Below, piece by piece: positions 36,311 to 46,146 of a stretch of 64,000 bases of DNA; within the stretch, counting starts at the first letter, position 1; each line of letters starts with the position of its first letter. The notes beneath the pieces are model-generated. The model had not been told where the DNA came from. It saw only the letters and a list, made by a program, of their open reading frames with translations, and did not search any database. The DNA lies in the NCBI GenBank assembly GCA_965263285.1, contig CBDHHD010000016.1:1922001-1986000 (forward strand), read 5' to 3'. Source of the DNA: JASGCP01 sp965263285 (GTDB taxonomy: Bacteria > Bacteroidota > Bacteroidia > Chitinophagales > Chitinophagaceae). Position numbers and translations under genes: made by a program.

Positions 36311-37093
36311 TTAAAATTTAAAATGACCATTAAAAACATGCGTTGCAGGTCCTTCTAAGAAAATATCTTTAAAGCTATGTGGAGGAGTAACAGAAAAATG
36401 AACATAGATGGTTCCTCCTTTGGTTTGAACATGTACCTTATGTAAAGATGGATATCGTAACCCTAATATAAGAGCTGAAGCGGTTACGCCTGTTCCACAA
36501 CTAAGTGTTTCATCTTCTACTCCTCTTTCGTATGTGCGAACGAATATAGTATCTTCCTTTATTTGTTGTACTATATTTACATTAATTCCTTCTTTCTTAA
36601 ATGTATCGTTGTATCTAATTTTTTTTGCTAGTGTAATAAGATCTAAATCATTTATATTAGGGTGCCATTGAATCCAATGGGGAGATCCTGTATTCAAAAT
36701 ATAATGGTCGTCGAATTGTTGTATGTTTGTTATGTCTTGCATTTGAATTTTTACCCAGCCTTGATCTGTAATAGTGGCATGGTGAGCTCCGTCTATTGCT
36801 AAGAAGTGATATTCCTTTTTTTTCTTTTCTGTTTGATATATATATTGAATGAGTGCGCGACTACCATTACCACAAAGGCTAGTTTCGTTTCCGTCAGCAT
36901 TAAAAAAAATCATTTTAATGTCGTATGGTTTTTTTGATTCTTCTATTAGTATCATACCATCTGCACCAATACCTAATCTTCTATTACAAATCCAAGCTAC
37001 TTGTTGTGTTGTAAGTTGTATATGTAAATTTCTATTGTCGATAATAACGAAATCATTACCCGTAGCTTGATATTTTGCAAAAGGGATGAGCAT
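36311..37093 (-). CDS. dapF: Diaminopimelate epimerase
   Basis: The 260-residue protein catalyses LL-DAP to meso-DAP for peptidoglycan and lysine. The two catalytic Cys are present: Cys74 in LCGNGSRALIQY and the second in TLSCGTGVTASAL. Other family parts are FAKYQATGNDFVIID and TYERGVEDET. It has the pseudo-symmetric two-domain layout and normal length. It is followed by pdhC upstream on the same strand with a 14-bp gap. Confidence 0.95.
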   Translation of the reverse strand: MLIPFAKYQATGNDFVIIDNRNLHIQLTTQQVAWICNRRLGIGADGMILIEESKKPYDIKMIFFNADGNETSLCGNGSRALIQYIYQTEKKKKEYHFLAIDGAHHATITDQGWVKIQMQDITNIQQFDDHYILNTGSPHWIQWHPNINDLDLITLAKKIRYNDTFKKEGINVNIVQQIKEDTIFVRTYERGVEDETLSCGTGVTASALILGLRYPSLHKVHVQTKGGTIYVHFSVTPPHSFKDIFLEGPATHVFNGHFKF

Positions 37094-37107
37094 GATGATT
37101 TATATTT

Positions 37108-38766
37108 TTATACTAACATACGAATAGGATCTTCTAATTTGTATTTTAATGTTTGCAAAAATGCTGATCCAATAGATCCGTCTACGATACGATGATCGCA
37201 ACTTAAACATAGTTTCATTGTATTCCCTATTACAATGGCATCATCTTTTACAATAGGTTTTTTAATAATAGCACCTACCGAAAGAATACAAGCATCAGGA
37301 GGGTTAATAATAGCTGTAAATGATTCTATGCCAAACATACCTAAATTAGATATGGTAAATGTATTTCCTTCCCAGTCGGAGGGTTGTAATTTTTTGTCTT
37401 TTGCTTTTATAGCCAAGTCCTTTACTTGTTTATTAATTTCAGACAATGACAATTGATTAGCATTACGAATAACGGGTACAAATAAGCCTTCATCCATAGC
37501 AACAGCTACTCCAACATTAATTTGCTTATGCATAATAATACTTTCATTTGTCCAACTACTATTTATTTTAGGGTGTAGTTGCAGTGAATGAGCAACGGCT
37601 TTAATAATGATATCATTAAAAGTGATTTTTTCTTTTATATTAAGATTTATTTTTGTTCTTACTTCTACACAGGTATCCATATTAACTTCTATTGTTAAGT
37701 AAAAATGTGGAGAGGTGAATTTACTTTCTGATAATCTTCTTGCAATAGTTTTACGCATTTGTGAAATGGGTATCACTTCATCGGTATCGCTTTTATTTAT
37801 AGGATTGTTTAAATTACTATATTTAGCTTCTAATGTAGCAGGAGTGTTAGACAAGGGTGCTGTTACTTTTGTAGCGCTGGCTATTATAGGAACCTGTATG
37901 TCTTTTTTTAGCGTTGTGTTTCTTTCTACATCTACCTTAATAATTCTGCCATTATCACCTGATCCTTGTAGTGTTCGTATATCGACTCCTTTTTCATTGG
38001 CTATTTTTTTTGCTAAAGGAGAGATGAAAATACGCTCCTGATGGTTTGATGCTACTTGTGGGGTTGTATGAGTAGAAGAGTTATTTTGAGCAGTAGAAGA
38101 AGTTTCGTTTGCTGTAGATGTATTTTTGTTTTTTGCCTGTAAGATAAGAGATTGAATATCCAAATCTTTTTCACCTATAATACATAATAAGTCATTAACA
38201 TTTATTTTTTCTCCTTTATTGGCTCCTTTATGTAATAAAAAACCATTTTTGTAGCTTTCTAATTCCATGGTAGCTTTATCTGTTTCAATATCAGCAAGAA
38301 CATCTCCTTTTTTTACATTATCTCCTATATCTTTATACCAATTTGCAATGATCCCTTCGGTCATTGTATCGCTTAGTCGAGGCATGAGTACAATGGCATC
38401 GTTATGCGAGATGGGGGCAGTATGGTTAGATTGGACTACTGTTGTTAATTCTGTTTTTTTAGTTGTATTAGTATCAGTTATAATAGGAGGAGGGGTAATA
38501 GGTTGAATTAATTGAGAAATATCTTCGTCTTTGCTACCGATGATAGCTAGTAAATCGTTTACAAGAATTTTTTCATTTTTTTTTGCACCTACAAATAACA
38601 ATATCCCTTCTTTATAACTCTCTAGCTCCATGGTAGCTTTATCTGTTTCAATATCAGCGAGGACATCTCCTTTTTTAACTGTATCTCCTATTGATTTATG
38701 CCAATTCGCAATAACCCCTTCGGTCATTGTATCGCTTAGTCGAGGCATTAAAATAACTTCTGCCAT
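37108..38766 (-). CDS. pdhC: Pyruvate dehydrogenase E2, dihydrolipoamide acetyltransferase
   Basis: The 552-residue protein has two N-terminal lipoyl domains, each with the lipoylated Lys in DIETDKATMELES (near residues 44 and 170). Pro/Ser/Thr/Asn-rich linkers, a peripheral subunit-binding domain (ISPLAKKIANEKGVDIRTLQ, GSGDNGRI) and the acetyltransferase core ending LSCDHRIVDGSIGSAF follow. It accepts the acetyl group from E1 and transfers it to CoA. E1-beta lies at 5902-6888. The two lipoyl domains are very similar in DNA sequence, likely kept alike by duplication or conversion. Confidence 0.96.
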   Translation of the reverse strand: MAEVILMPRLSDTMTEGVIANWHKSIGDTVKKGDVLADIETDKATMELESYKEGILLFVGAKKNEKILVNDLLAIIGSKDEDISQLIQPITPPPIITDTNTTKKTELTTVVQSNHTAPISHNDAIVLMPRLSDTMTEGIIANWYKDIGDNVKKGDVLADIETDKATMELESYKNGFLLHKGANKGEKINVNDLLCIIGEKDLDIQSLILQAKNKNTSTANETSSTAQNNSSTHTTPQVASNHQERIFISPLAKKIANEKGVDIRTLQGSGDNGRIIKVDVERNTTLKKDIQVPIIASATKVTAPLSNTPATLEAKYSNLNNPINKSDTDEVIPISQMRKTIARRLSESKFTSPHFYLTIEVNMDTCVEVRTKINLNIKEKITFNDIIIKAVAHSLQLHPKINSSWTNESIIMHKQINVGVAVAMDEGLFVPVIRNANQLSLSEINKQVKDLAIKAKDKKLQPSDWEGNTFTISNLGMFGIESFTAIINPPDACILSVGAIIKKPIVKDDAIVIGNTMKLCLSCDHRIVDGSIGSAFLQTLKYKLEDPIRMLV

Positions 38767-38897
38767 AACAATATAAAGTTTTAAAAATGTGAAATTACTA
38801 TAAATTTATGATTGTATTATTTAAAAAATATTTACTAACTACTCAACTAATCAAATATCATTAAATAGATTATTTTGTGACTATTTAGGTGATTGTA

Positions 38898-39330
38898 GGC
38901 TACATCTTTTTTTGAGGTGCTGGTGGGGGGAATGTTTGTACTTTTGTAGCTACTCATAATAATTTAGTATTTGTTTCTTTTATATCCTTTTCTTTCTTTT
39001 GTCTTGATACAAAAGAAAGAAACAAAGAAAAAATCAAGCATGTAGATAAAGAGCTACAAAACTATGGCTCGCTTACGCTAGCGAGAATGAATGGGAGGCA
39101 GTTAGATATGAATTGTTATGATGAGCTTATTCATCATTATCTTTTATGTAAGTACCTTATGCTTATCATAACGATTCATATATAAAAACTTCGCCCCACA
39201 TTCTCGCTGATCGCTTCGTTTTGTAACGCTCTTTATCTGAGGGCAGTTCTCATCAAATATTTCCTATTATTTCCATGTTTATATTTATTTAATAATCAAT
39301 GCTCCCAGCGTCTCAAAAAAAGATGTAGCC
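38898..39330 (+). mobile_element. Miniature element copy D
   Basis: This is a 433-bp forward copy with both ends (GGCTACATC start; GATGTAGCC end, inner part CCCAGCGTCTC). It is more diverged in the hairpin: one arm reads GGAGGCAG and the other CGCCCC, so pairing there is weakened. It lies between pdhC and nhaA. No target duplication is visible. Confidence 0.87.
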
Positions 39331-39371
39331 ATTTTAGCCTAATTTGTAGGGGAAAAATACTTTGTGATATT

Positions 39372-40544
39372 TTAATATTCTTGTGGTACTATTTTTTTAC
39401 TCATTATTGTAAACCATGCAATACTGAATATGGTGCCAATTAGTGCTGCAATAAGAACACATATTTTTGCAATGGTTTCTTCATGTCCGTCGTATACAAT
39501 TGTGGCAATAAAAATAGACATGCTAAAACCAATTGAAGCTAATAGTCCGGCACCTATCATCATATTCCAATTTGTTTTGAAGGGCAAATGAATTAGTTTG
39601 AGTTTTATAAAAGCATAACAAAACAAACATATTCCTAGAGGTTTGCCAATAATCAATGACAGAATAACTGATAAGGCAAGCGTTATATGGTCGGGGGCAG
39701 AATAAAATTGAGCAATTAATAGATCGGTATTAGTAATCACAAATAGAGGAAAAATAAAAAAGTAAATAATGGTATGTAATTTATTTTCTAATGCTTTTAT
39801 CTTTTCTAACGGCATTGTAAACGCAGATATAATGCCAGCAAATACTGCATTTACACCTGAATGAAACAAGCAATACCATAATATAATAGATAATAGAATA
39901 TGAATTAATCGAGGGAAGTTTTTTATAAACATAGAAAACCGCATAGCAATAATAATAAAGAATGCAGCGACAAACCAATACATGCTAAATGATTGCCCAT
40001 AAAATAAAGTAATAATGATAACAGATCCTAAATCGTCAATAATGGCTAATGAGGTAATGAATAATTTAATAGAAAGAGGTACTTTTTTCCCCAATAGAGA
40101 TGCAATCGCAATAGAAAAAGAAACATCAGTGGCGGTAGGAATACCCCATCCATCTATAATATTTTTGTTATTATAACTGATGATAATGAATATAAGAGCG
40201 GGGACTATAATGCCCCCTATAGCCCCTATGATAGGGAACATGGCTTTTTTTACAGAAGCGAGTTCTCCAATACACAATTCTCTACGCATTTCCATACCTA
40301 CATAGAAAAAAAATAAAGTCATTAATCCATCACCTACTATAGATTTAATTGTGTTAGGAAAGAAGTTAGAATTAATGTGCAGTAAATGATGTTCAAATAG
40401 GTAAATATAATGAGAAGAAGTAACCGACCAATTAGCAAAAAATAATGATGCTGCAGTGCAAACTATAATGATAATACCTATAGAGCTACTTCGTTGTAAA
40501 AACTTTCGCATGGGATTAATTATATAATTCGCTGTAGGTATCAT
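39372..40544 (-). CDS. nhaA: Na+/H+ antiporter NhaA
   Basis: The 390-residue inner-membrane protein has about 11-12 hydrophobic segments. It carries NhaA motifs: LMTLFFFYVGMEMRRE, GIPTATDVSFSIAIASLLG, and the ion-binding Asp pair in SLAIIDDLGSVIIITLFY. It exchanges two protons for one Na+ and manages pH and salt. It is a single gene with its own short upstream region. Confidence 0.94.
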   Translation of the reverse strand: MIPTANYIINPMRKFLQRSSSIGIIIIVCTAASLFFANWSVTSSHYIYLFEHHLLHINSNFFPNTIKSIVGDGLMTLFFFYVGMEMRRELCIGELASVKKAMFPIIGAIGGIIVPALIFIIISYNNKNIIDGWGIPTATDVSFSIAIASLLGKKVPLSIKLFITSLAIIDDLGSVIIITLFYGQSFSMYWFVAAFFIIIAMRFSMFIKNFPRLIHILLSIILWYCLFHSGVNAVFAGIISAFTMPLEKIKALENKLHTIIYFFIFPLFVITNTDLLIAQFYSAPDHITLALSVILSLIIGKPLGICLFCYAFIKLKLIHLPFKTNWNMMIGAGLLASIGFSMSIFIATIVYDGHEETIAKICVLIAALIGTIFSIAWFTIMSKKIVPQEY

Positions 40545-40718
40545 TGCAGGAGATGTTTTTTATTATTACAATATTATGAAAATCTATTTGAATATGGGTT
40601 TAAATTTAAGATAATAAATCCTTTTTTCAACTACTAAGACAAATAGAATTGTATCTATTTAGTTATACCACATTTTTATAGGGAGTGATAATAGTTCTAA
40701 TAAAATAAATTTATTCTG

Positions 40719-40726
40719 TACATTTG
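40719..40726 (+). promoter_or_regulatory. -7 box (TACATTTG) of panB
   Basis: TACATTTG fits TAnnTTTG and lies 8 bp before the panB ATG, so the message may have a very short leader. No TTTG is found at the -33 spacing. Confidence 0.45.
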
Positions 40727-40734
40727 TACAAAAA

Positions 40735-41559
40735 ATGAATATTTCTAATAGTCATAATGAGTATAAGCGAATTACTACTTCGGTTTTGCAAGAAATGAAA
40801 AAGAATAAGAATAAAATAGCTGTACTAACTGTATATGATTATAGTTTTGCTAAGATATTTGATAATGAAAAGATAGATATTTTGTTAGTAGGTGATAGTG
40901 CAAGTAATGTAATAGCAGGGTTTGATTCAACTATTCCTATTACACTTGAGCATATGATTTATCATGCGCAGTGTGTTGTAAGAGCAGTACATCGTGCTTT
41001 AGTAATAGTAGACATGCCATTTGGATCTTATCAAGGAAATAGTAATATTGCACTTGCCTCTGCTATTCGTTTAATGAAAGAAACAGGCGCTCATGGTGTA
41101 AAACTAGAAGGGGGTAGTGCTATTATAGATACTGTTAGGTGTATTACACAAGCTGGTATTCCTGTGATGGGTCATTTAGGACTTACACCACAAAGTATTT
41201 ACCAGTTTGGTGGTTATTCTGTTCAAGCAAGAGAAGCAGAGGCATCTAAAAAATTGTTAGAAGATAGTAAATGTCTAGAGCAAGCAGGTTGTTTTGCTAT
41301 TGTTCTAGAAAAAATACCTGCTTTATTAGCAAGTCAAGTAACAGGTCAGTTACATATTCCTACCATTGGTATAGGTGCAGGAAAAGAATGTGATGGACAG
41401 GTTCTTGTGATGCATGATATGTTAGGAATTACCCAAGATTTTCATCCGAGATTTGTTCGGAGGTATGCGCAACTAAAAGATATTATTGCCTCTTCTATTC
41501 ATCAATATATTGATGATGTAAAAAAGCAAGAATTTCCTAATAGCCATGAATCTTATTAA
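40735..41559 (+). CDS. panB: 3-methyl-2-oxobutanoate hydroxymethyltransferase
   Basis: The 274-residue TIM-barrel enzyme transfers a one-carbon unit to alpha-ketoisovalerate for pantothenate and CoA. Motifs: AVLTVYDYSFAKIFDN, LLVGDSASNVIAGFDST, DMPFGSYQG, GVKLEGG, PVMGHLGLTPQSIYQFGGY and IGIGAGKECDGQVLVMHDML. It directly abuts the ABC permease gene (stop TAA then ATG). Confidence 0.96.
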   Translation: MNISNSHNEYKRITTSVLQEMKKNKNKIAVLTVYDYSFAKIFDNEKIDILLVGDSASNVIAGFDSTIPITLEHMIYHAQCVVRAVHRALVIVDMPFGSYQGNSNIALASAIRLMKETGAHGVKLEGGSAIIDTVRCITQAGIPVMGHLGLTPQSIYQFGGYSVQAREAEASKKLLEDSKCLEQAGCFAIVLEKIPALLASQVTGQLHIPTIGIGAGKECDGQVLVMHDMLGITQDFHPRFVRRYAQLKDIIASSIHQYIDDVKKQEFPNSHESY

Positions 41560-42801
41560 ATGAGATTGTCTTTTTTTATTGTTAAGCGTATTGTTCAAAA
41601 TAAGCATAAAACATTTGCTACATTCATTGTTCGACTATCAATTGTCTCTACGGCATTGAGCGTTTGTACAATGATTGTAACACTTTTGCTTGTTAGTGGT
41701 TTTCAAGAAGAAATTAGACATAAGATATTTGATTTTTGGGGAGATATTCATATTCAAAAGTTTGAATTAAATAAAAGTTTGAATGCAGAAGAAAGTATGA
41801 TTACGGTTAATGATACGATTGTAAGAGAGATACAGCAAATACCTTTTGTTCAAGCAATAGAGCCGTATGCTACTAAAAGTGTAGTGGCTAAAAAAAAAGA
41901 TTGGATAGAAGGTCTTTTGTTTAAAGGAGTATCAAGCAATTTACAATATAGGCATTTAAATCATTTTTTAGTAAAAGGAAGATGGCCACAAGTAGACACA
42001 GGTATTGTATATAGTAAAGAAATTGCTGTCTCTACAGCATTATCTAAAAAACTTAAATTGTCTTTTGGAGATACGCTTGATTTGATGTTTATTTCAAAAG
42101 ATGATCAAACTATTCAACAGCGTAAAGCCATTGTTGTAGGCTTTTTTAATACAGGCATTGCTGATTATGATAATTTATTTGTTATGGGTGATATGCGCCT
42201 AGTACAAAGATTAAATAAATGGAATATTAATGAAATAGGAGGATATGAGATATTCTTAACTAGTCATGATAAAATGAACGAAGTAAATAATTCTATTTTA
42301 AATATAAATAATTTACCGGTTGATTGGTTGAGTAAAACAATTGAAGAAACCTTTCCAAGTATATTTGATTGGTTATTAGTACAAAATACAAACCGTAATG
42401 TGATTTTGATTATTATGACAATTGTTTCAGTGGTTAATATGATGACTTGTTTACTTATTTTAGTATTAGAACGCAGTAGGATGATAGGTATTTTACAGGC
42501 AATAGGAATGGCTCAGTCGCATATTCAAAGAATATTTGTACACTATGTTGTGTTGCTATCAGCAATAGGTACAGTGATAGGAGCTTTAGTGGGTATAGGT
42601 ATAGGGTATATAGAATATAAAACACATTTTATTCATTTAAATGAAAATAGTTATTTAATTAATTACGTGCCTGTTTCATTTCATTGGGGTGAAATTATCA
42701 TTGTTATAGTGGGTTCTATTGTTGTATCATATATATGTTTGCTATTTCCTGTACGAATGATTAGAAAAGTAAAACCGATTAAAATTATTCAGTTGAAGTA
42801 G
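41560..42801 (+). CDS. ABC transporter permease, FtsX/LolC-E type
   Basis: The 413-residue protein has an N-terminal membrane helix (residues ~20-45), a periplasmic domain of about 220 residues, and three C-terminal helices (about 280-305, 325-350, 380-400). This is the MacB/LolE-type arrangement. LolC/E-like proteins extract lipoproteins for transport to the outer membrane, which fits the position, but FtsX-type function cannot be excluded. The ATP-binding partner is not in the window. It starts right after panB without a spacer, so the two are probably co-transcribed. Confidence 0.85.
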   Translation: MRLSFFIVKRIVQNKHKTFATFIVRLSIVSTALSVCTMIVTLLLVSGFQEEIRHKIFDFWGDIHIQKFELNKSLNAEESMITVNDTIVREIQQIPFVQAIEPYATKSVVAKKKDWIEGLLFKGVSSNLQYRHLNHFLVKGRWPQVDTGIVYSKEIAVSTALSKKLKLSFGDTLDLMFISKDDQTIQQRKAIVVGFFNTGIADYDNLFVMGDMRLVQRLNKWNINEIGGYEIFLTSHDKMNEVNNSILNINNLPVDWLSKTIEETFPSIFDWLLVQNTNRNVILIIMTIVSVVNMMTCLLILVLERSRMIGILQAIGMAQSHIQRIFVHYVVLLSAIGTVIGALVGIGIGYIEYKTHFIHLNENSYLINYVPVSFHWGEIIIVIVGSIVVSYICLLFPVRMIRKVKPIKIIQLK

Positions 42802-42854
42802 TGTTCATAAGTTTTTGGATATAATAGCTTATGTAGTGACAACTGTTTTACTTA

Positions 42855-43055
42855 ATTTATTAATTACTTAGGTAACTTAATAGATGTATTTGAGGACATT
42901 GGTTTTTGAAATAAGTATCTGTCGCTTTATCTGTATCTTTATTTTTCTTTTGTATCAAGACAAAAGAAAAATAAAGATACAACAAAACGAATACTAATGT
43001 ATACTTGAGTAGTTAGAAAAAAATGCTCAGCATATTAAAGAAAGATGTGGAGCTA
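42855..43055. repeat. Short hairpin repeat with a 21-bp perfect stem
   Basis: The core is an exact inverted repeat: 42933-42953 (GTATCTTTATTTTTCTTTTG plus T) pairs with 42960-42980 around the 6-nt loop ATCAAG. Flanks resemble decayed miniature-element ends (TACTTGAGTAGTTAG and AAAGAAAGATGTGGAGC). It lies between convergent genes and could also work as a bidirectional transcription stop. Confidence 0.65.
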
Positions 43056-43063
43056 TACATTCA

Positions 43064-43795
43064 TCAAGTGAGATACGAAAGTATAATGCCTGTAGCTATG
43101 CTTACATTTAAAGATTCTGCTAAACCCTTTCTAGGTATGGTTATAGCATGGGTAATGTATGGTTGCAATAGAGGATCAATACCTTGTCCTTCATTTCCTA
43201 CAATGATAGCACCTTCTTTTATTTTACTCATTTGAGTAATGTCTTTACCTTGTAAAAAGCTACCATATACATTCTTATTATATTCATTTTTAAACCATGA
43301 GTGAAGATCTTTGTACCATACAGACACATGAGCAATGCTACCCATAGATGCTTGTATTACCTTTGGATTGTATATATCTACCGTATGATGAGAAGCAATA
43401 ATTTGTTGAATATCAAACCAATCGGCTATTCTAAGAATGGTTCCAAAATTGCCAGGGTCTTGAACATGATCAACAATCAAACAAATATGATTATCTATGA
43501 TAGGTGAGGGGGGAAGGTCAAAAAAGTTTACAATGGCTAGCATATCCTGTGGCGTTTGTAGTAGAGAAATGGATTGCAATTCATTTATATTTATCAACTT
43601 TGTGTTAACTAAATGTTTTATATTTGCTAAAGAAATGTTTGTATTAGATAAGTAGTATAATGTGTCAATTTTTCCTGTTGGTATAATTGACTCTATCAAT
43701 TTTGAACCTTCTACAACAAACTTAAGATATTGTTGTCTATTGCATTTATTTCGTTGGAGCTCTTTAATATACCTTATTTCTTTTTTTGACAACAT
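43064..43795 (-). CDS. SPOUT-family RNA methyltransferase (TrmH/RlmB-like)
   Basis: The 243-residue protein has an N-terminal substrate-binding part (LQRNKCNRQQYLKFVVEGSK) and the SPOUT fold with DHVQDPGNFGTILRIADWF, then AIIVGNEGQGI and ITIPRKGLAESLNVSIATGI, the three SAM-knot motifs. It 2'-O-methylates rRNA or tRNA. The exact target is uncertain. It is divergent from the Omp85 gene, with only 8 bp between the start codons. Confidence 0.92.
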   Translation of the reverse strand: MLSKKEIRYIKELQRNKCNRQQYLKFVVEGSKLIESIIPTGKIDTLYYLSNTNISLANIKHLVNTKLININELQSISLLQTPQDMLAIVNFFDLPPSPIIDNHICLIVDHVQDPGNFGTILRIADWFDIQQIIASHHTVDIYNPKVIQASMGSIAHVSVWYKDLHSWFKNEYNKNVYGSFLQGKDITQMSKIKEGAIIVGNEGQGIDPLLQPYITHAITIPRKGLAESLNVSIATGIILSYLT

Positions 43796-43803
43796 ACAAT
43801 GTA

Positions 43804-46146
43804 ATGTTTTTAAGTTATTTTAAATATTGTTTATTTTATATATTGGGAGTTATATCTCTTGCATCTTGTACTGTGATTTTAAAAAATTACCCTTTACATA
43901 AAAATATTGTTGTAGAAAACAAAATTACAATAACTTCTCCTTCGCTTATAGATAATAAAAAAGATTGGATTAATAATTTATCTAATTATTGGGTTGATGG
44001 AATAAAAGCAAAGAGAGTAAATCACTTTTTTATATATACTACCATAAATAAGCCCCCTATTTATGATTCTAATCTTGTTGTAAATAGTATGTCTTATATG
44101 AGGAATTATCTTGCTTCTATAGGACATTTTTATCCTACTCTTTCATTTAAAGCATCGGCTATTAAGCATGGATTTAATAGATATAGAAAGAAAAAAAATG
44201 TGACACTAATGGCCGTGAAGGTAAAGATTAATGTGGGTAATCCTTTAATTATTGACTCGGTTTATTATACATTTACAACCCCTTTTTTAAGTCAACTGTC
44301 AAAAAAAATGATGGATATGGCGGTAGTAAAAAAAGGCAGTATTTGTAGTAAACAGAATTTACTTAATGAACAAGCTCGTTTAGTTAATGTGTTTCAGGAC
44401 AATGGCTTTTATCATTTCTCAACTAATCAAATTGTTATTATTATTGATACGCTACCTATGTATGATACGCTTCATGTTTCTATTGTTTATAAGAGAAGAT
44501 GTGTTATTACATTTTTAGAGAAAAAAACCAATGACTCATTAGCTACTATTAGATACCGTATAGGGACTATTTCTTTATATCCTGATTCTAAAATTACCGA
44601 TCCTATAGAGGAGCTTAAAGATAATCCTACACTATTAAAATATAAGAATGATATAGGGAATGGAGTTTCTATATATCAAGGTACTAAACGGTTTGTGTAC
44701 CCTCCTATTGTATTGCATTTGAGTTTACATAAGGGTGATATATATCATCAAAATCAATATTATAGAACTATTAATTCTTTTAATAAAATGGGATCTTGGC
44801 AACAAATAGATGTATTAACAAAAGAGCAACAAATAGATTCTTTAAGGTATATCAATTTTTATTTTTTCATGTATTATTTGCCTAGATATAGGTTTTCTGT
44901 TGATTTTCAAACTGCAAGGGTAACCGGAGACATCACGGCGGGAAATTTATTAGGTATTGCTAATATATTAAGTTTTAGTAATACCAATACATTTAAACGA
45001 GCTATTTTATCTACTACTACGATTCGCAATGGTATTGAATTAGGTGTAGGAACCACTGCAAGTACTGGTTTGCTACAAACCTTTCAATCAAGTGTTTCTC
45101 ATTCTATTTCTTTCCCATCTTTTCTTATTCCTTTTAAGGTACATTTGCCTGCAAAGGTTGAAAATCCTACTACTGTTATATCGCTAATAGGAACCTATAC
45201 AAGCCGTACACAGTTTTATCTCCTTCGTTCTTTGGTTGTTAATATGGCGTATCAATGGGTAACACAAAAAGAATCGAATAGAAAAAATGTTTTTTCATAT
45301 AGTCCTATTGATGTTGGATTATATGCATTGGATTCCTTTTCTTTGTTAGACACTGCATTAAAGTATAATCCATATCTTGCTAATGCTTTTAATACGGGTT
45401 ATGTAGTAGATCAGAATTTTAGTTTTTTTACACAAATTGCCTCTCGTAGAAATCCAAATTTTATAAGCTCTTTTTCTGTAAGAGCAGAGGAAGCGGGTGC
45501 TGTACTAGGTCGTATCCCTGCTTTAAATAATAAAATATATCAATATATAAAATTGTCATTTGAGTTTAAGCAGTTATGGCAATTTAAATCGACTGCTTTA
45601 GCATTTCGTTTCTTTGCGGCTGCCGGCTATAATTATGTTGGGCAAACCTTACCTTTCTTTAAACAGTATTTTGCTGGGGGAGCCAATAGTATGCGTGCTT
45701 GGCAATTGAGACAATTGGGTTTAGGTTCTTCTATTGCTACAGATACTTTATCTAATAATCAATTTAAAGATCGTTATGCAGATATGCAATTAGAAACTAA
45801 TATAGAATATAGGTTCCCTATCGTTGCATTGGGTCGTATAAAATTTGATGGGGCATTGTTTAGTGATATTGGTAATGTGTGGAGTGTAAAAAAAACTAAT
45901 ATTACAAATGCTGAATTTAATATCACACGATTGGGGAAAGACATTGCTATCGCTTCAGGTTTGGGATTGCGTATAGATATAAGTAATTATTTTCTCATTC
46001 GTTTCGATTGGGGATACAAGATAAAAGACCCAGCTAGGCAAACGCCTAATGGATGGGTCTCTAGATTATCTTATTATGATACAAGATCCAATGGAGTGCA
46101 AGTGCCTAATATGGCAGTGCAATTAGGTATTGGATTGCCTTTTTAG
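43804..46146 (+). CDS. Omp85-family outer-membrane assembly protein (BamA/TamA-like)
   Basis: The 780-residue protein begins with a hydrophobic signal and a lipobox-like LASC (about residue 20). POTRA-like segments follow (for example VKVKINVGNPLIIDSVYYTF) and a C-terminal 16-strand surface-antigen barrel, with the L6-type motif FFKQYFAGGANSMRAWQLRQ and strands ending FDGALFSDIGNVW. It likely inserts or translocates outer-membrane proteins. Compared with BamA it has fewer POTRAs, so TamA-like function is possible. ATG 43804 is preferred; an upstream TTG at 43786 would overlap the divergent gene. Its stop overlaps the converging Sel1 gene by 4 bp. Confidence 0.88.
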   Translation: MFLSYFKYCLFYILGVISLASCTVILKNYPLHKNIVVENKITITSPSLIDNKKDWINNLSNYWVDGIKAKRVNHFFIYTTINKPPIYDSNLVVNSMSYMRNYLASIGHFYPTLSFKASAIKHGFNRYRKKKNVTLMAVKVKINVGNPLIIDSVYYTFTTPFLSQLSKKMMDMAVVKKGSICSKQNLLNEQARLVNVFQDNGFYHFSTNQIVIIIDTLPMYDTLHVSIVYKRRCVITFLEKKTNDSLATIRYRIGTISLYPDSKITDPIEELKDNPTLLKYKNDIGNGVSIYQGTKRFVYPPIVLHLSLHKGDIYHQNQYYRTINSFNKMGSWQQIDVLTKEQQIDSLRYINFYFFMYYLPRYRFSVDFQTARVTGDITAGNLLGIANILSFSNTNTFKRAILSTTTIRNGIELGVGTTASTGLLQTFQSSVSHSISFPSFLIPFKVHLPAKVENPTTVISLIGTYTSRTQFYLLRSLVVNMAYQWVTQKESNRKNVFSYSPIDVGLYALDSFSLLDTALKYNPYLANAFNTGYVVDQNFSFFTQIASRRNPNFISSFSVRAEEAGAVLGRIPALNNKIYQYIKLSFEFKQLWQFKSTALAFRFFAAAGYNYVGQTLPFFKQYFAGGANSMRAWQLRQLGLGSSIATDTLSNNQFKDRYADMQLETNIEYRFPIVALGRIKFDGALFSDIGNVWSVKKTNITNAEFNITRLGKDIAIASGLGLRIDISNYFLIRFDWGYKIKDPARQTPNGWVSRLSYYDTRSNGVQVPNMAVQLGIGLPF

